A stretch of DNA of 64,000 nt from Amycolatopsis deserti. Its GTDB lineage: Bacteria; Actinomycetota; Actinomycetes; Mycobacteriales; Pseudonocardiaceae. This document shows, one piece after another, positions 1 through 8,323 of this stretch. Numbering within the stretch: position 1 is the stretch's first letter; every line of letters begins with the position of its first letter. The stretch lies in assembly GCF_014653945.1 (NCBI RefSeq), contig NZ_BNAU01000002.1:615914-679913 (forward strand), in the 5' to 3' direction. The notes beneath the pieces were generated by a model that saw only the letters and a program-made list of their open reading frames with translations, made no database searches and was not told the DNA's origin. Made by a program: the position numbers and the translations under genes.

Positions 1-20
1 ATCATCGCAAAGGAGCGGTG

Positions 21-2090
21 ATGACCAAGGCCGTCAAGGGCGACGACGTCAGTGACATCGTCGCCGAGCACGACGAGGAGCGGCCCGCGCGCCGGTTGTC
101 GCGGGGGCCCGACCTGCTGGTTTACCTGGCCGCGCTCGGCGTGGCCCTGCTCGTGCTGAAACAGGTCTTCTTCCCCTACAGCAAGGGCAACCAGTTCTAC
201 CTGGTGATCTTCCTCGGCAGCACCCTGCCGCTGGTGTTCCTGTGCTACCGGCCGCTGGCGCGCTCGCGGCGCACGCCGGACAACCCGTGGGTGCTGGACT
301 GGGCGCTGTCCGTGGTGGCGCTCGTGGTGGGCCTGTACCCGGTGCTGTTCGGCTACGACGACTTCCTCGACCGGCAGGGGCAGCTGTCCACGCTCGACAT
401 CGTCGCGGGCGCGCTGCTGCTCCTGCTCATCCTGGAGGCGACCCGCCGCACCACCGGCTGGGTGCTGCCGATCGTCTGCCTGCTCTTCCTCGCCTACGCC
501 TACTACGGCGGCTACCTGCCGCCGAACTGGGGCATCGCGCACGCCGGCGTGGACTTCAGTCAGATCATCAACGCCCTCTACAACGACGCGAGCGGGTTCT
601 TCGGCACCCCGCTGGACGTGGCCGCCAGCTACATCGTGTTGTTCACCATCTACGGCGCGGTGCTGGAGGCCTCCGGGGCTGGGCGGTTCTTCGTCGACAT
701 CTCCTTCGCCGCGTTCCGCCGTTCCCGCACCGCACCCGGCCGGACGACGGTGCTGTCCGGGTTCCTGCTGGGCACGGTGTCCGGCTCGGGCACGGCGACG
801 GCGGTCAGCTTGGGCTCGATCACCTGGCCGATCCTGCAACGCGCCGGTTACCCGCGGGAGAACGCCGGCGGGCTGCTCGCCGCGTCGGGCATCGGGGCGA
901 TCCTGTCCCCGCCGACGCTGGGCGCGGCCGCGTTCATCATCGCCGAGTACCTGCAGACCTCCTACCTCACGGTGCTGATCTGGGCGGCGGTGCCGACGCT
1001 GCTGTACTACCTGGGCATCGTGTTCGCGATGGAGGCCGACGCCCGCCGCTTCCACGCCAAGCCGGTGGACGTCGAACGCGAGGACCCGTGGCGGCTGCTG
1101 CTGCGCGGCGGCTACCACTTCCTGTCGCTGGCGATCATCGTGGTGTTCCTGGCGCTGGACATCCCGCCGTTCGCGGCCGTGGTGTACGCGACCGGGGTGG
1201 CGGCGCTGTTCGCGCTGATCGCGCGGCGGCGGGACCTGCGCGGCTGGGCGGTGGACATGGTGAGCGCGCTGTCCCGCGGTGTGCGGGGCGCGCTGCCGGT
1301 CATCGCGGTGTGCGCGGCGGCCGGGGTGATCACGTCGACGATCACCAAGACCGGGCTGGGGCTGGAACTCGCCGACGCGCTGGTCGACGTGGCGCGGGCG
1401 CTCACCGACAACCCCACGGTGGTGCTGGCGCTGACGGTGGTGCTGTCCGCGGTCGCGGTCGGGGTGCTCGGGCTGGCGGTGCCGGTGACGGCGTCGTTCA
1501 TCATCGCGTGGGTGGTGATCGCACCGGCGCTGGAGACACTGGGCGTGGCCCCGGCCGAGCGCGCGATGTTCATCTTCTACTACGCGGTGCTGTCGGAGGT
1601 CACGCCGCCGACGGCGCTGGCGGCGGTCGCGTCGGCGGCGATCACCGGCGGCCGGGTCATGGCGACCATGTGGCAGTGCTGGAAGTACACGCTGCCGGCG
1701 TTCCTGGTGCCGATCGCGTTCGTGCTCACCGACAACGGGGCGGCGCTGCTGCTCCAGTCCGACGCGGTGACGGTGGTGTGGGTGCTGGCGGTGTCCGCGC
1801 TCGCCGTCGCCGCGCTGGGTGTGGTGACCGGCGGGTGGCTGTTCGGCCCGGTCCACCCCGCGGTGCGGGCGCTGTTCGTGCCCGCCGCGGTGTGCCTGCT
1901 CTACCTGGAGCCGGGGCCGATCGCGGCGGGCCTGGCCTTCGGCGTGGCCGCGACGGCCGCGCATCTCGTGATCCGAAGGAGGCGGCATGAAACGACTGCT
2001 GACGGCGCTGGTGGCGGTGGCCCTGATCGCGACGGGCTGCGGGGGGAAACAACCGAACCAGCCGGCGGCGGGCGGGAACCAGGCGTGTGA
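21..2090 (+). CDS. TRAP transporter fused permease (TAXI type)
   Basis: This is the membrane permease of a tripartite ATP-independent periplasmic transporter, with the small (DctQ-like) and large (DctM-like) subunits fused in one chain of 689 residues. The protein is almost entirely hydrophobic helices; residues of about 125-590 carry the DctM-type core, including a Gly/Ser-rich segment around 245-255. ATG at 21 is chosen because AAGGAG lies 5 bases upstream; GTG at 18 is in frame. The reading frame runs about 104 bases into the following TAXI lipoprotein gene, giving a hydrophilic Gly/Arg-rich tail that is probably dispensable. Family membership is clear; the substrate (dicarboxylates or amino acids are common for TAXI systems) is not visible. 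Confidence 0.9.
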   Translation: MTKAVKGDDVSDIVAEHDEERPARRLSRGPDLLVYLAALGVALLVLKQVFFPYSKGNQFYLVIFLGSTLPLVFLCYRPLARSRRTPDNPWVLDWALSVVALVVGLYPVLFGYDDFLDRQGQLSTLDIVAGALLLLLILEATRRTTGWVLPIVCLLFLAYAYYGGYLPPNWGIAHAGVDFSQIINALYNDASGFFGTPLDVAASYIVLFTIYGAVLEASGAGRFFVDISFAAFRRSRTAPGRTTVLSGFLLGTVSGSGTATAVSLGSITWPILQRAGYPRENAGGLLAASGIGAILSPPTLGAAAFIIAEYLQTSYLTVLIWAAVPTLLYYLGIVFAMEADARRFHAKPVDVEREDPWRLLLRGGYHFLSLAIIVVFLALDIPPFAAVVYATGVAALFALIARRRDLRGWAVDMVSALSRGVRGALPVIAVCAAAGVITSTITKTGLGLELADALVDVARALTDNPTVVLALTVVLSAVAVGVLGLAVPVTASFIIAWVVIAPALETLGVAPAERAMFIFYYAVLSEVTPPTALAAVASAAITGGRVMATMWQCWKYTLPAFLVPIAFVLTDNGAALLLQSDAVTVVWVLAVSALAVAALGVVTGGWLFGPVHPAVRALFVPAAVCLLYLEPGPIAAGLAFGVAATAAHLVIRRRRHETTADGAGGGGPDRDGLRGETTEPAGGGREPGV

Positions 2091-2964
2091 GGCCGGCAAC
2101 GGCAGGCTCACCATCGCCACCGGCAACAGCGGCGGCGTGTACTACGTGCTCGGTGGCGGGCTGGCGCAGCTGATCAGCAACAACACCGGGCTGAAGGCGA
2201 CCGCGGCGGAGACCGGCGCGTCGGTGCAGAACATCCAGCAGCTGGTCGACGGCACCTACGACATCGCGTTCTCGCTGGCCGACACCGCGGCCGACGCGGT
2301 GCAGGGCAAGGGCAGTTTCGAGGGCAAGCCGCAGAAGGTGCAGGCGCTGACGCGGCTCTACCCGAACTCGACGCAGGTGCTGGTGCGCACCGATTCGGGG
2401 ATCAACAGCATCGCCGACATGCGCGGCAAGCGGATCTCGACGGGCTCGCCGAAGTCGGGCACCGAGGTGATCGCGAACCGGCTGCTGCAGGCGGCCGGGC
2501 TGAACCCGGACACCGACGTGCAGGCGCAGCGGCTGGACCTGGCCAAGACCGCGGACGGGATCAAGTCGGGCACGATCGACGGGCTGGTGTGGTCCGGCGG
2601 GCTGCCGACGGCGCAGATCACCGACATCACCACCACGATGAAGGGGCAGGTGAAGTTCATCGACATCACCCCGCAGCTGGCGGCGCTGAAGCAGATCAAC
2701 ACGGTGTACGACACGGGCACCATCCCCGCGGCGACGTACGGGCAGCCGGCGGACGTCCCGACGATCGTGGTGCCGAACCTGCTGCTGGTGCGGGAGGACT
2801 TCCCGGCGAGCGACGCGTGCGCGATCACGAAGCTGATCTTCGACAAGAAGGCGGAGCTGGAGAGCGTGCACCCGGCGGCGAAGGAGATCACCCCCGAGAA
2901 CGCGACGCGCACCGATCCGGTGCCGCTGCACCCCGGAGCGCGTCAGGCACTGGCGACGCAGTGA
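1987..2964 (+). CDS. TAXI family TRAP transporter solute-binding lipoprotein
   Basis: This is the extracytoplasmic binding component that captures substrate for the fused permease upstream. The N-terminus is a lipoprotein signal peptide ending in a lipobox (LIATGC, Cys at residue 18), so the mature protein should be membrane-anchored outside the cell. The segment around residues 39-62 (ATGNSGGVYYVLGGGLAQLI) is the typical start of the TAXI family, and the 325-residue length is normal. ATG at 1987 follows AGGAGG. It overlaps the permease reading frame by about 104 bases, a far longer overlap than usual, so the two are very likely translationally coupled. Confidence 0.92.
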   Translation: MKRLLTALVAVALIATGCGGKQPNQPAAGGNQACEAGNGRLTIATGNSGGVYYVLGGGLAQLISNNTGLKATAAETGASVQNIQQLVDGTYDIAFSLADTAADAVQGKGSFEGKPQKVQALTRLYPNSTQVLVRTDSGINSIADMRGKRISTGSPKSGTEVIANRLLQAAGLNPDTDVQAQRLDLAKTADGIKSGTIDGLVWSGGLPTAQITDITTTMKGQVKFIDITPQLAALKQINTVYDTGTIPAATYGQPADVPTIVVPNLLLVREDFPASDACAITKLIFDKKAELESVHPAAKEITPENATRTDPVPLHPGARQALATQ

Positions 2965-3168
2965 CGTTTTTGGGGCCGCGGTACTCGGGGGCGCGGCAGG
3001 CTTCCTAGTGCCGCACCCGGTTTGCGGCAAGCGCCGCCGACGTCGTGCCGTTACCTGTCGTGCCGCCACAGCCGCGGCCGACGCCGGGACGTTACCTCCG
3101 GGGTAATCGACGCTCGACGTGAGCCGCCGCAGGCTGGGGTCATCACCCGCTGAGGAAGGACGGACCCG

Positions 3169-3510
3169 ATGACCGCATACGCCCTGGCCCACCTGCTGCC
3201 CGCCGAGCCGCACCCCGACGTGGCCGAGTACCTGGAACGCATCGAGGCGACGCTGGACCCGTTCGGCGGGAGGTTCCTGGTGCACGGCGCGCCGGTCGAG
3301 GTCCGGGAGGGCGAGTGGCCGGGCCACCTGGTGATGCTGGGCTTCCCGACCATCGAGGACGCCCGCGCCTGGTACGACTCGCCCGCGTACCAGGAGATCG
3401 TGCCGCTGCGCGCCGACCACCTCCCAGGCACGGTGCTGTTGGTGGACGGAGTAGAGCCCGACCACGACTCGGCGGCGATGGGACAAACCCTCCGCGCGGC
3501 GATTGCCTAG
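3169..3510 (+). CDS. DUF1330 domain-containing protein
   Basis: This is a small cytoplasmic protein of 113 residues with the dimeric ferredoxin-like fold of the DUF1330 family. Typical features are an N-terminal beta strand, the HGAPVEVREGEWPGHLVML stretch in the middle, and FPTIEDARAWYDSPAYQEI around residues 59-77. GAGGAAGGA lies just upstream of the ATG. The biochemical role of this family is not established. It stands alone between the TRAP pair and the beta-lactamase region, with no evident operon partner. Confidence 0.88.
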   Translation: MTAYALAHLLPAEPHPDVAEYLERIEATLDPFGGRFLVHGAPVEVREGEWPGHLVMLGFPTIEDARAWYDSPAYQEIVPLRADHLPGTVLLVDGVEPDHDSAAMGQTLRAAIA

Positions 3511-3773
3511 CGGCAAAGCCGCGGACGCCGCGTCGGCGGAGCCGCGGGGGTGACCCCGCCGCGGCTGGCGGAGCCGCGGGCGCGGAGACACCGCGGGGCG
3601 GCCCCGCGGTTGGCGGGGCCCGGCCGGGCCGCCTGCCCAGCTGCCCGGCCGGCTCGATGGGCAAGCGGCCGAGTGGCTCAGCCACCGGACAGAGCTGGGC
3701 CGCTCGCGCGATAGGCCGGTGGCCGAGTGGCTCGGACGGGCGGTGGTCGAGTGGCTCGGCCATTCGCTCTGTG
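3511..3773. repeat. GC-rich intergenic region with short degenerate repeats
   Basis: No convincing gene is visible. The stretch consists of short imperfect repeats of a GCGGAGCCGCGG type (about 3515-3625), followed by three near copies of GGCCGAGTGGCTCGG (about 3667-3760). Several can form small hairpins. It lies at the 3' end of the beta-lactamase remnant and downstream of the DUF1330 gene, so it may include termination signals, but no clear terminator with a T-tract is present. Confidence 0.5.
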
Positions 3774-4343
3774 GCTGAGCCGCAGGTGGTCTCGCAGCCG
3801 GCGCGCTACCTGGGCCATCACCGCTTCCGCGCCGGGCTGCTGCGCGGCCGCCACGCGCGACTCGGTCAGTGCCACGACCGCGAAGGCCTGCCCGTCGGCG
3901 TGTTCGACCACCCCGATTTCGTGCCGCAGTGTCAACAACGTGCCGGTCTTGGACGACCAGATCGACGCGTCGGACACGAAATCCGGCGCCAGCCGGTGCC
4001 GGACCACGTTGTGCCGCATCAGTTCCCGCACCCGAGCGGCGACCTCGGCCGGGATCGCCGACGGCGTCCACAGCGCCTGCAGCAGATCCGCGAACGCCCG
4101 CGCCGAACCGGAACTCGCCCGCGTCACGTCGAGCTGCGGGATGCGGTGCCCGCGGCCCGCCGTCCCCGCGTCGACCGCCAGCGCGTAGGCCAGGTGCACC
4201 TCACCGCGGTCGAAGCGCTCCGCGGGCGTGTCGGCCAGCTCCTGCATCGGGTGCCGGACGGTGATCCCCTCGATGCCGAACCCCTTCAGGATCCGCGCGA
4301 CCTCGGACGCCACACCCGCATCGTATGCCGGATACGCATGAAA
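3774..4343 (-). pseudogene. C-terminal remnant of a class A beta-lactamase-like serine hydrolase
   Basis: On the minus strand about 190 residues resemble the C-terminal half of a serine beta-lactamase-like protein. There is a SKTGTL triad box, an LRHEIGVVEH strand after it, and a helix ending in MAQVARRLRDHL. The N-terminal half with the SxxK nucleophile and the SDN loop is missing. The similarity stops near 4343, about 50 bases from the start of the intact, divergent beta-lactamase. The frame stays open further upstream only as an antisense shadow of that gene. I read this as a 5'-truncated relic, possibly from a rearrangement that brought in the neighbouring gene. The exact ends are estimates. 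Confidence 0.7.
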
Positions 4344-4394
4344 ACCCTCGTTTTGGTCTTCGACGGTATCGAGTGGGCGCGGAAGGCTGGGGCC

Positions 4395-5264
4395 ATGGTT
4401 GTTCGAACTCTTCGTGCTGTGGCGGTTCTGCTCGTGTTCGGCCTGGCCGGGGCGTGTGCCGCCGCACCCCCGCCCACCACTTCGACTGCGGCGCCGGTGC
4501 CACAGGTGTCCTTCGCCGATCTGGAGTCGCGGTTCGACGCGCGCCTGGGGCTGTACGCGATCGACACCGGGACCGGGCGGGAGATCGCGCACCGGGCCGA
4601 CGAGCGGTTCAACTACGCGTCGGCCATCAAGTCGCTGCTGGCGGGCGCGGTGCTGCGGCGCGACGTTGATTTGGACAAGGTGCTGACCTACACCGACGCG
4701 GACGTGCAGCCGAACTCGCCGATCACGAAGGACCGGAGGAGCGTGACGGTGCGCGAGGCCGCCGAGGCGGCGCTGCTGCAGAGCGACAACACGGCGGCGA
4801 ACCTGCTGTTCGCGGAAGTGGGCGGCCCGGCCGGGCTGGCGGCGGTGCTACGCGAAACCGGCGACACGACGACCCACCCGGACCGGCTCGAGGTCGAGCT
4901 GAACTCCGCCATCCCCGGCGACATCCGGGACACGAGCACCCCGCGGGCGATGGCGGGCAGCCTGCGGGCGTTCCTGCTGGGAGAGGCGTTGCCGGCCGAC
5001 AAGCGGGACCTGCTGGTGGGGATCATGCGCCGCAACAGGACCGGGGCGGAGCTGATCCGCGCCGGCGTGCCGTCCGAGTGGCAGGTGGCGGACAAGACGG
5101 GAACCGGCGACTACGGCACCCGCAACGACATCGCGGTGATCTGGCCGCCGACGGGCGCGCCGATCGTGCTGGCGGTGATGTCGAGCCGGGACACGGCCGA
5201 TGCTTCGTACGACAACAGACTCCTCGCCGAGGCGACCTCCCGGGTGGTGGACGCGCTGCGGTAG
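4395..5264 (+). CDS. bla: Class A beta-lactamase (probable lipoprotein)
   Basis: This enzyme should hydrolyse beta-lactams through an acyl-serine intermediate outside the membrane. All class A signatures are present: S76-A-I-K79, the S130-D-N132 loop, the omega-loop E166-V-E-L-N170 and the K234-T-G236 triad box. The signal peptide ends in a lipobox-like LAGAC (Cys21), so membrane anchoring is likely. The length of 289 residues is normal. ATG at 4395 is chosen because the basic-hydrophobic signal peptide begins there; in-frame starts further upstream add an implausible extension. It is followed by a strong hairpin at 5286-5331. Substrate range cannot be read from the sequence. Confidence 0.92.
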   Translation: MVVRTLRAVAVLLVFGLAGACAAAPPPTTSTAAPVPQVSFADLESRFDARLGLYAIDTGTGREIAHRADERFNYASAIKSLLAGAVLRRDVDLDKVLTYTDADVQPNSPITKDRRSVTVREAAEAALLQSDNTAANLLFAEVGGPAGLAAVLRETGDTTTHPDRLEVELNSAIPGDIRDTSTPRAMAGSLRAFLLGEALPADKRDLLVGIMRRNRTGAELIRAGVPSEWQVADKTGTGDYGTRNDIAVIWPPTGAPIVLAVMSSRDTADASYDNRLLAEATSRVVDALR

Positions 5265-5285
5265 GTCCGGTTGGTGCGAGACGTT

Positions 5286-5331
5286 GACATGGTTGGGCCA
5301 GTCGCGCTTGGGCGACTGGCCCAACCGTGTC
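5286..5331 (+). terminator. Strong hairpin after bla
   Basis: Two 20-base arms (5286-5305 and 5312-5331) are reverse complements apart from one position, with a 6-base loop. The hairpin begins 21 bases after the bla stop codon. It has no clear T-tract, but the long stem suggests transcript termination or RNA stabilisation. It also forms the edge of the adjacent repeat field, whose units share the CCAACCGTG/CACGAGG motifs. Confidence 0.65.
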
Positions 5332-5334
5332 TTC

Positions 5335-5790
5335 ACGAGGTGACCAATCGTCGCCCCGCGACAGAACCAACCGTCGCCGCACGAGACGCCCAGCCATCCC
5401 CGCGCGGCAGGACCAACCATCGACCATCGCCACACGAGACGCCCCGCCATCGCCGCGCGAGGTGCCCAACCATCGCCACACGAGGCAACCAGCCATCCCC
5501 CACGACAGGACCGACTATCACCACACGAAGCGACCACCCGTCCCCGCGCGAGAGAACCAACCGCCCCAACACGACAGGACCAACCATCGCCACGCGAGAC
5601 GACCAGCCGTCACTGCACGAGACGCCCAGCACCCCCGCGCCGGGCGGGACGCGCAGCCATCCCCGCGCGAGAACCCAGCACCCCCGCGCCCGGCGGGACA
5701 CGCAGCCATCCCGCGCGAGAAACCCAGCCGTCGGCGCGTGAGCAACCCAGCCGTCGGCGCGTGAAGGCTCCAGTCGTGCGCGGCACGAAG
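5335..5790. repeat. Field of about 17-20 degenerate 22-23 bp direct repeats
   Basis: Between bla and the TetR gene lies about 450 bp without a credible gene. It is built of imperfect direct repeats with the approximate unit CCAACCATCGCCACACGAGA plus 2-3 bases. Clear copies begin near 5366, 5390, 5412, 5446, 5466, 5489, 5511, 5534, 5557, 5580 and 5603. From about 5630 the units become longer (about 60 bp, with CCAGCACCCCCGCGCC and CGCAGCCATCCC), then shorten again to CCCAGCCGTCGGCGCGTGAG. Open frames through it are low-complexity and are judged artefacts of the repeat. The function is unknown. Confidence 0.8.
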
Positions 5791-5810
5791 CGCCCAACCG
5801 CGCGCGGAGC

Positions 5811-6359
5811 TCAGCCGAGCAGCTCAGCCACCAGCCGGCGCGCGTAGGCCGCCTCCAGCCCCTCCGGGCGGAACAGGATCCGGTACATCATCGGCGCCAC
5901 GACGTGGTCCACCACCGTCTCGACGTCCGGCGCCCGCTCCCCCCGCTCGGCCGCCCGCGCCAGGATCACCGAGATCTGCTCGGCCGCGTACGCCGAACAC
6001 CGGCCGGCGTTGGTGTCGTCCCCGAGGAGCGCGTCCCGGATGTAGGCGCGCCCCGGCTGCGCGGCCATCTCCTCCAGGAACTGCTCAGCCCACACCGACA
6101 AGTCCTCCGCGAGCTCCCCGCGGTCCTCCGGCGGCGAGTCGGGCCGGAGACGTTCCACCGCGACGTCCGACAGCAGCTCGTGCAGGTCCCCCCAGCGGCG
6201 GTAGATCGTCGACGGCGTCACCCCGGCCCGCGCGGCGATCAGCGGCACCGTCAGCGCCTCCCGTCCCACCTCGGCTTCCAGAGCACGGACCGCCGCGTGC
6301 ACGGACTCCTGCACCCGCGCGCTGCGGCCGCCCGGACGCACCATCGGCTTACGGCTCAC
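5811..6359 (-). CDS. TetR family transcriptional regulator
   Basis: This is a 182-residue DNA-binding repressor. The N-terminal helix-turn-helix is visible at residues of about 34-58 (TVPLIAARAGVTPSTIYRRW), and the C-terminal region is a TetR ligand-binding domain of the type with a conserved FRPEGLEAAYARRLV end. The GTG start at 6359 lies next to a sequence, GCTTAACGCAAC (6367-6378), that repeats half of the 24-bp palindrome at 8278-8301. It probably controls its own gene and the divergent amidase/hydrolase promoter. It is the last gene of the minus-strand set AtzG-like, amidase, DUF5946, tetR. Confidence 0.9.
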   Translation of the reverse strand: MSRKPMVRPGGRSARVQESVHAAVRALEAEVGREALTVPLIAARAGVTPSTIYRRWGDLHELLSDVAVERLRPDSPPEDRGELAEDLSVWAEQFLEEMAAQPGRAYIRDALLGDDTNAGRCSAYAAEQISVILARAAERGERAPDVETVVDHVVAPMMYRILFRPEGLEAAYARRLVAELLG

Positions 6360-6368
6360 GCCACGAGC

Positions 6369-6791
6369 TTAACGCAACGAATGTGCGTCAAGCGTCGCCT
6401 GCGCCCAGGCCCGGACCCGCGCGGCGAAACCCGCCGCGGGGAACGTCCCGTCCTGGGCGACGTCGACGATCGTGACCTCGAACGGCCCCGAAACACTCGG
6501 CGGCACGTCGAGGATCGGGAGCGCGCCGCGAGCCCGGTGCGAGTTGGCCCGGCGAACCGCGTCGGTGAGATCGGCGACCGCGGCGAGACCTCCGTCCACG
6601 AAACCGCGCACGATCGCCCACGCCCGCCCGCGGTCCGGCGCCGGCAGCCGGCTCGGGTGCTGCAGCAGGAAGCACGCCACGGTCACCCCGTGCAGCGGTC
6701 CCCACGGCTCCTGCCGCGAGTGGTCCAGCGCCAGCACGATGTGGAACAACTCCTCGCAGGGACCCGCCCCGCCACACTCCGCACACGCCAC
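6369..6791 (-). CDS. DUF5946 family protein
   Basis: This is a 140-residue cytoplasmic protein. The N-terminus (CAECGG-CEELFH) has closely spaced Cys residues that could bind a metal, followed by LALDHS and by VTVACFLLQHPSR, all features I associate with the DUF5946 family of unknown function. The GTG start at 6791 gives the full Cys motif. It lies between the amidase (gap about 34 bases, containing a short hairpin) and tetR (9-base gap), so it is probably co-transcribed with both. No function can be assigned. Confidence 0.75.
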   Translation of the reverse strand: MACAECGGAGPCEELFHIVLALDHSRQEPWGPLHGVTVACFLLQHPSRLPAPDRGRAWAIVRGFVDGGLAAVADLTDAVRRANSHRARGALPILDVPPSVSGPFEVTIVDVAQDGTFPAAGFAARVRAWAQATLDAHSLR

Positions 6792-6806
6792 GCACCCGAA
6801 CCTAGG

Positions 6807-6825
6807 CCCTCCAGCGGCTGGAGGG
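6807..6825. terminator. Short hairpin between amidase and DUF5946 gene
   Basis: CCCTCCAGC and GCTGGAGGG face each other around one base directly after the amidase stop codon. It can form a 6-7 bp stem. There is no T-tract, so it may attenuate rather than fully terminate. Confidence 0.35.
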
Positions 6826-8128
6826 TCAACGTTCCAGCGCCTGCCCCAACCCCAGCAGCACGCCGTCGCCGCCGGCGGGGCCGATCAGCTGCATCCCGAT
6901 CGGCAGGCCCGCGTGATCCTCCCCGACGGGCACGGTCAACGACGGCAACCCGGTGATGTTGGCCGGTGCGGACAACCGCACGTACGCGTCCGCGACGCTC
7001 TCCACCGTCCCGTCCGGCCACGTGACGCTCTCCTGCCCCACCGGCACCGCGGTCACCGGAACGGCGGGCGCGGCGATCACGTCGACCGTCTCCATCAGAC
7101 GCGACCACTCCTGACGCATGAGGGTCCGGGTGCGCTGGGCCCGCAGGTAGTCCACGGCGGTCATCCGGCGGCCGGCTTCGAGCAGGACCCGCACGTCCGC
7201 CGCGTACAGCTCCGGCACCGAGCACAACGTCTGCTCGTGGTAAGCGCTTGCTTCCGGCACCATCAGTCCCCATTGGACGGCCTGAACGTACCGCGCCATG
7301 GGGCTCGACGTCCACCAGCCGCGCACCGAGCGCTTCCAGTCGGCTGATCCCCGCCCGCACCGCGGATTCGACCTCGGGATCGAGACGATCGAAGTAGTAG
7401 TTGCCAGGCACTCCCACCCGCAGCCCAGGGCGCTCCACAGCGGACACTCCGGAAAGGACGCTCATCACCAGCGCGGCGTCCTCGACGGTGCGCGCGATCG
7501 GCCCGACGTGGTCCAGCGACCACGACAGCGGCACCACGCCCTCCCGCGACACCAGGTCATACGTCGGCTTGAGACCGACGACCCCGTTCAGCGCCGCGGG
7601 CACGCGGATCGACCCACCGGTGTCGGTACCCAGCGAAAAAGCCGCCATCCCGGCCGCGACCGCCACCGCCGACCCGCCACTGGACCCGCCCGCGACGCGC
7701 CCGGTGTCGCGGGCGTTGACCGTCTGCGGCGTGATCAGCCCGTAGGCGAACTCGTGCGTGTGGGTCTTGCCGACCAGGATCGCGCCGGCCTCCGCCAGCC
7801 GGGCGGCGACCGCGCTGTCCGCCGACGCCCGGTGCCCGGCCCGCACGCGCGAACTCGCCGTGGTCGGCAGCCCGGCCACGTCGATCAGGTCCTTGAGCCC
7901 CATCGGGATGCCGTGCAGCGGCCCGCGCACGCCGCCCGTCGCGATCTCCCGCTCGGCGTCCCGGGCAGCCTGGCGAGCGCGGTCGGCCGTGACGGTCACG
8001 TACGCGCCCAGCCGCGGCTCAGCCTCCTCGATGCGGGCCAGCACGTCGTCGACCAGTTCGACCGGGGACAGCTCGCGGTTCCGCACAGCCGCGGCGGCCG
8101 CGGCCAACGTCAGGTCAGCGGGACGCAT
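6826..8128 (-). pseudogene. Amidase (amidase signature family), disrupted by a frameshift
   Basis: The encoded enzyme would hydrolyse amide bonds with the Ser-cisSer-Lys triad. The first frame (about 276 residues from 8128) contains Lys79 in GLKD, the GGSSGGS loop (Ser149) and the nucleophile Ser173 in TGGSIRVP. The C-terminal part, ending in GLPIGMQLIGPAGGDGVLL, is in a different frame from about 7300 to 6826. The switch coincides with a CCCC run near 7300; removing one C restores a continuous protein of about 433 residues, normal for the family. This is either a real inactivating insertion or a sequencing error. Its neighbour upstream is a 46-codon AtzG-like ORF that overlaps it by 14 bases. 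Confidence 0.85.
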
Positions 8129-8255
8129 CGTGCTCCCCCGTCCGGTAGACCGCCGCCGGGGAGGTCTCGCCGAGGTCGAGTTCCCGCAGGACCGCGACCA
8201 CGGTGTCGATGTGCTCGGCGGTGGCGACCACCTCGGGCCGGTCTTCGGATGACAT
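8115..8255 (-). CDS. Small AtzG/GatC-like protein upstream of amidase
   Basis: A 46-codon ORF starts at ATG 8255, six bases after GGAGG, and ends 14 bases inside the amidase gene. The product has a helical middle (VVATAEHIDTVVAVLRELDL) and ends in a SPAAVYR-like motif. This layout resembles the small AtzG/DUF4089 or GatC-like partners often encoded directly before amidases, which help them fold or act. The similarity is in position and general pattern only, so the name is an inference. The ribosome-binding site and tight overlap argue that it is translated. Confidence 0.6.
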   Translation of the reverse strand: MSSEDRPEVVATAEHIDTVVAVLRELDLGETSPAAVYRTGEHDASR

Positions 8256-8277
8256 GCACACCCTCCTAACGCTAAGT

Positions 8278-8301
8278 GTTTGCGTTAAGCTTAACGCAAA
8301 C
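8278..8301. promoter_or_regulatory. Perfect 24-bp palindrome, probable TetR operator
   Basis: The sequence is a perfect palindrome with half-site GTTTGCGTTAAG. It lies between the divergent small ORF/amidase (start 8255) and the MBL-fold hydrolase (start 8324). A related half-site, GCTTAACGCAAC, lies 8-19 bases before the tetR start. A further partial copy (TAACGCTAAG, about 8267-8276) flanks it. The repressor encoded at 5811-6359 is the obvious candidate to bind here. Confidence 0.7.
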
Positions 8302-8323
8302 GGTTCGCCTTTAGGAGGTAGCG

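Noticed and set aside
1726-4071. Long minus-strand open frame of 781 codons
   Set aside because: It is antisense to the TRAP genes and the DUF1330 gene, rich in Arg/Gly/Pro, with no family motif. Long shadows are normal in DNA of this GC content.
3315-5264. 649-codon plus-strand frame including bla
   Set aside because: Only the part from 4395 has a signal peptide and class A motifs; the upstream 360 codons are low-complexity readthrough of repeats and antisense of the relic.
5335-5790. Possible CRISPR array
   Set aside because: Repeats are contiguous and degenerate with no unique spacers, and no cas gene is present.
5327-5797. Repeat-rich frames that look like repeat proteins
   Set aside because: Six frames are all open because the 22-23 bp repeat lacks stop codons. 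None has a good ribosome-binding site or recognisable domain.
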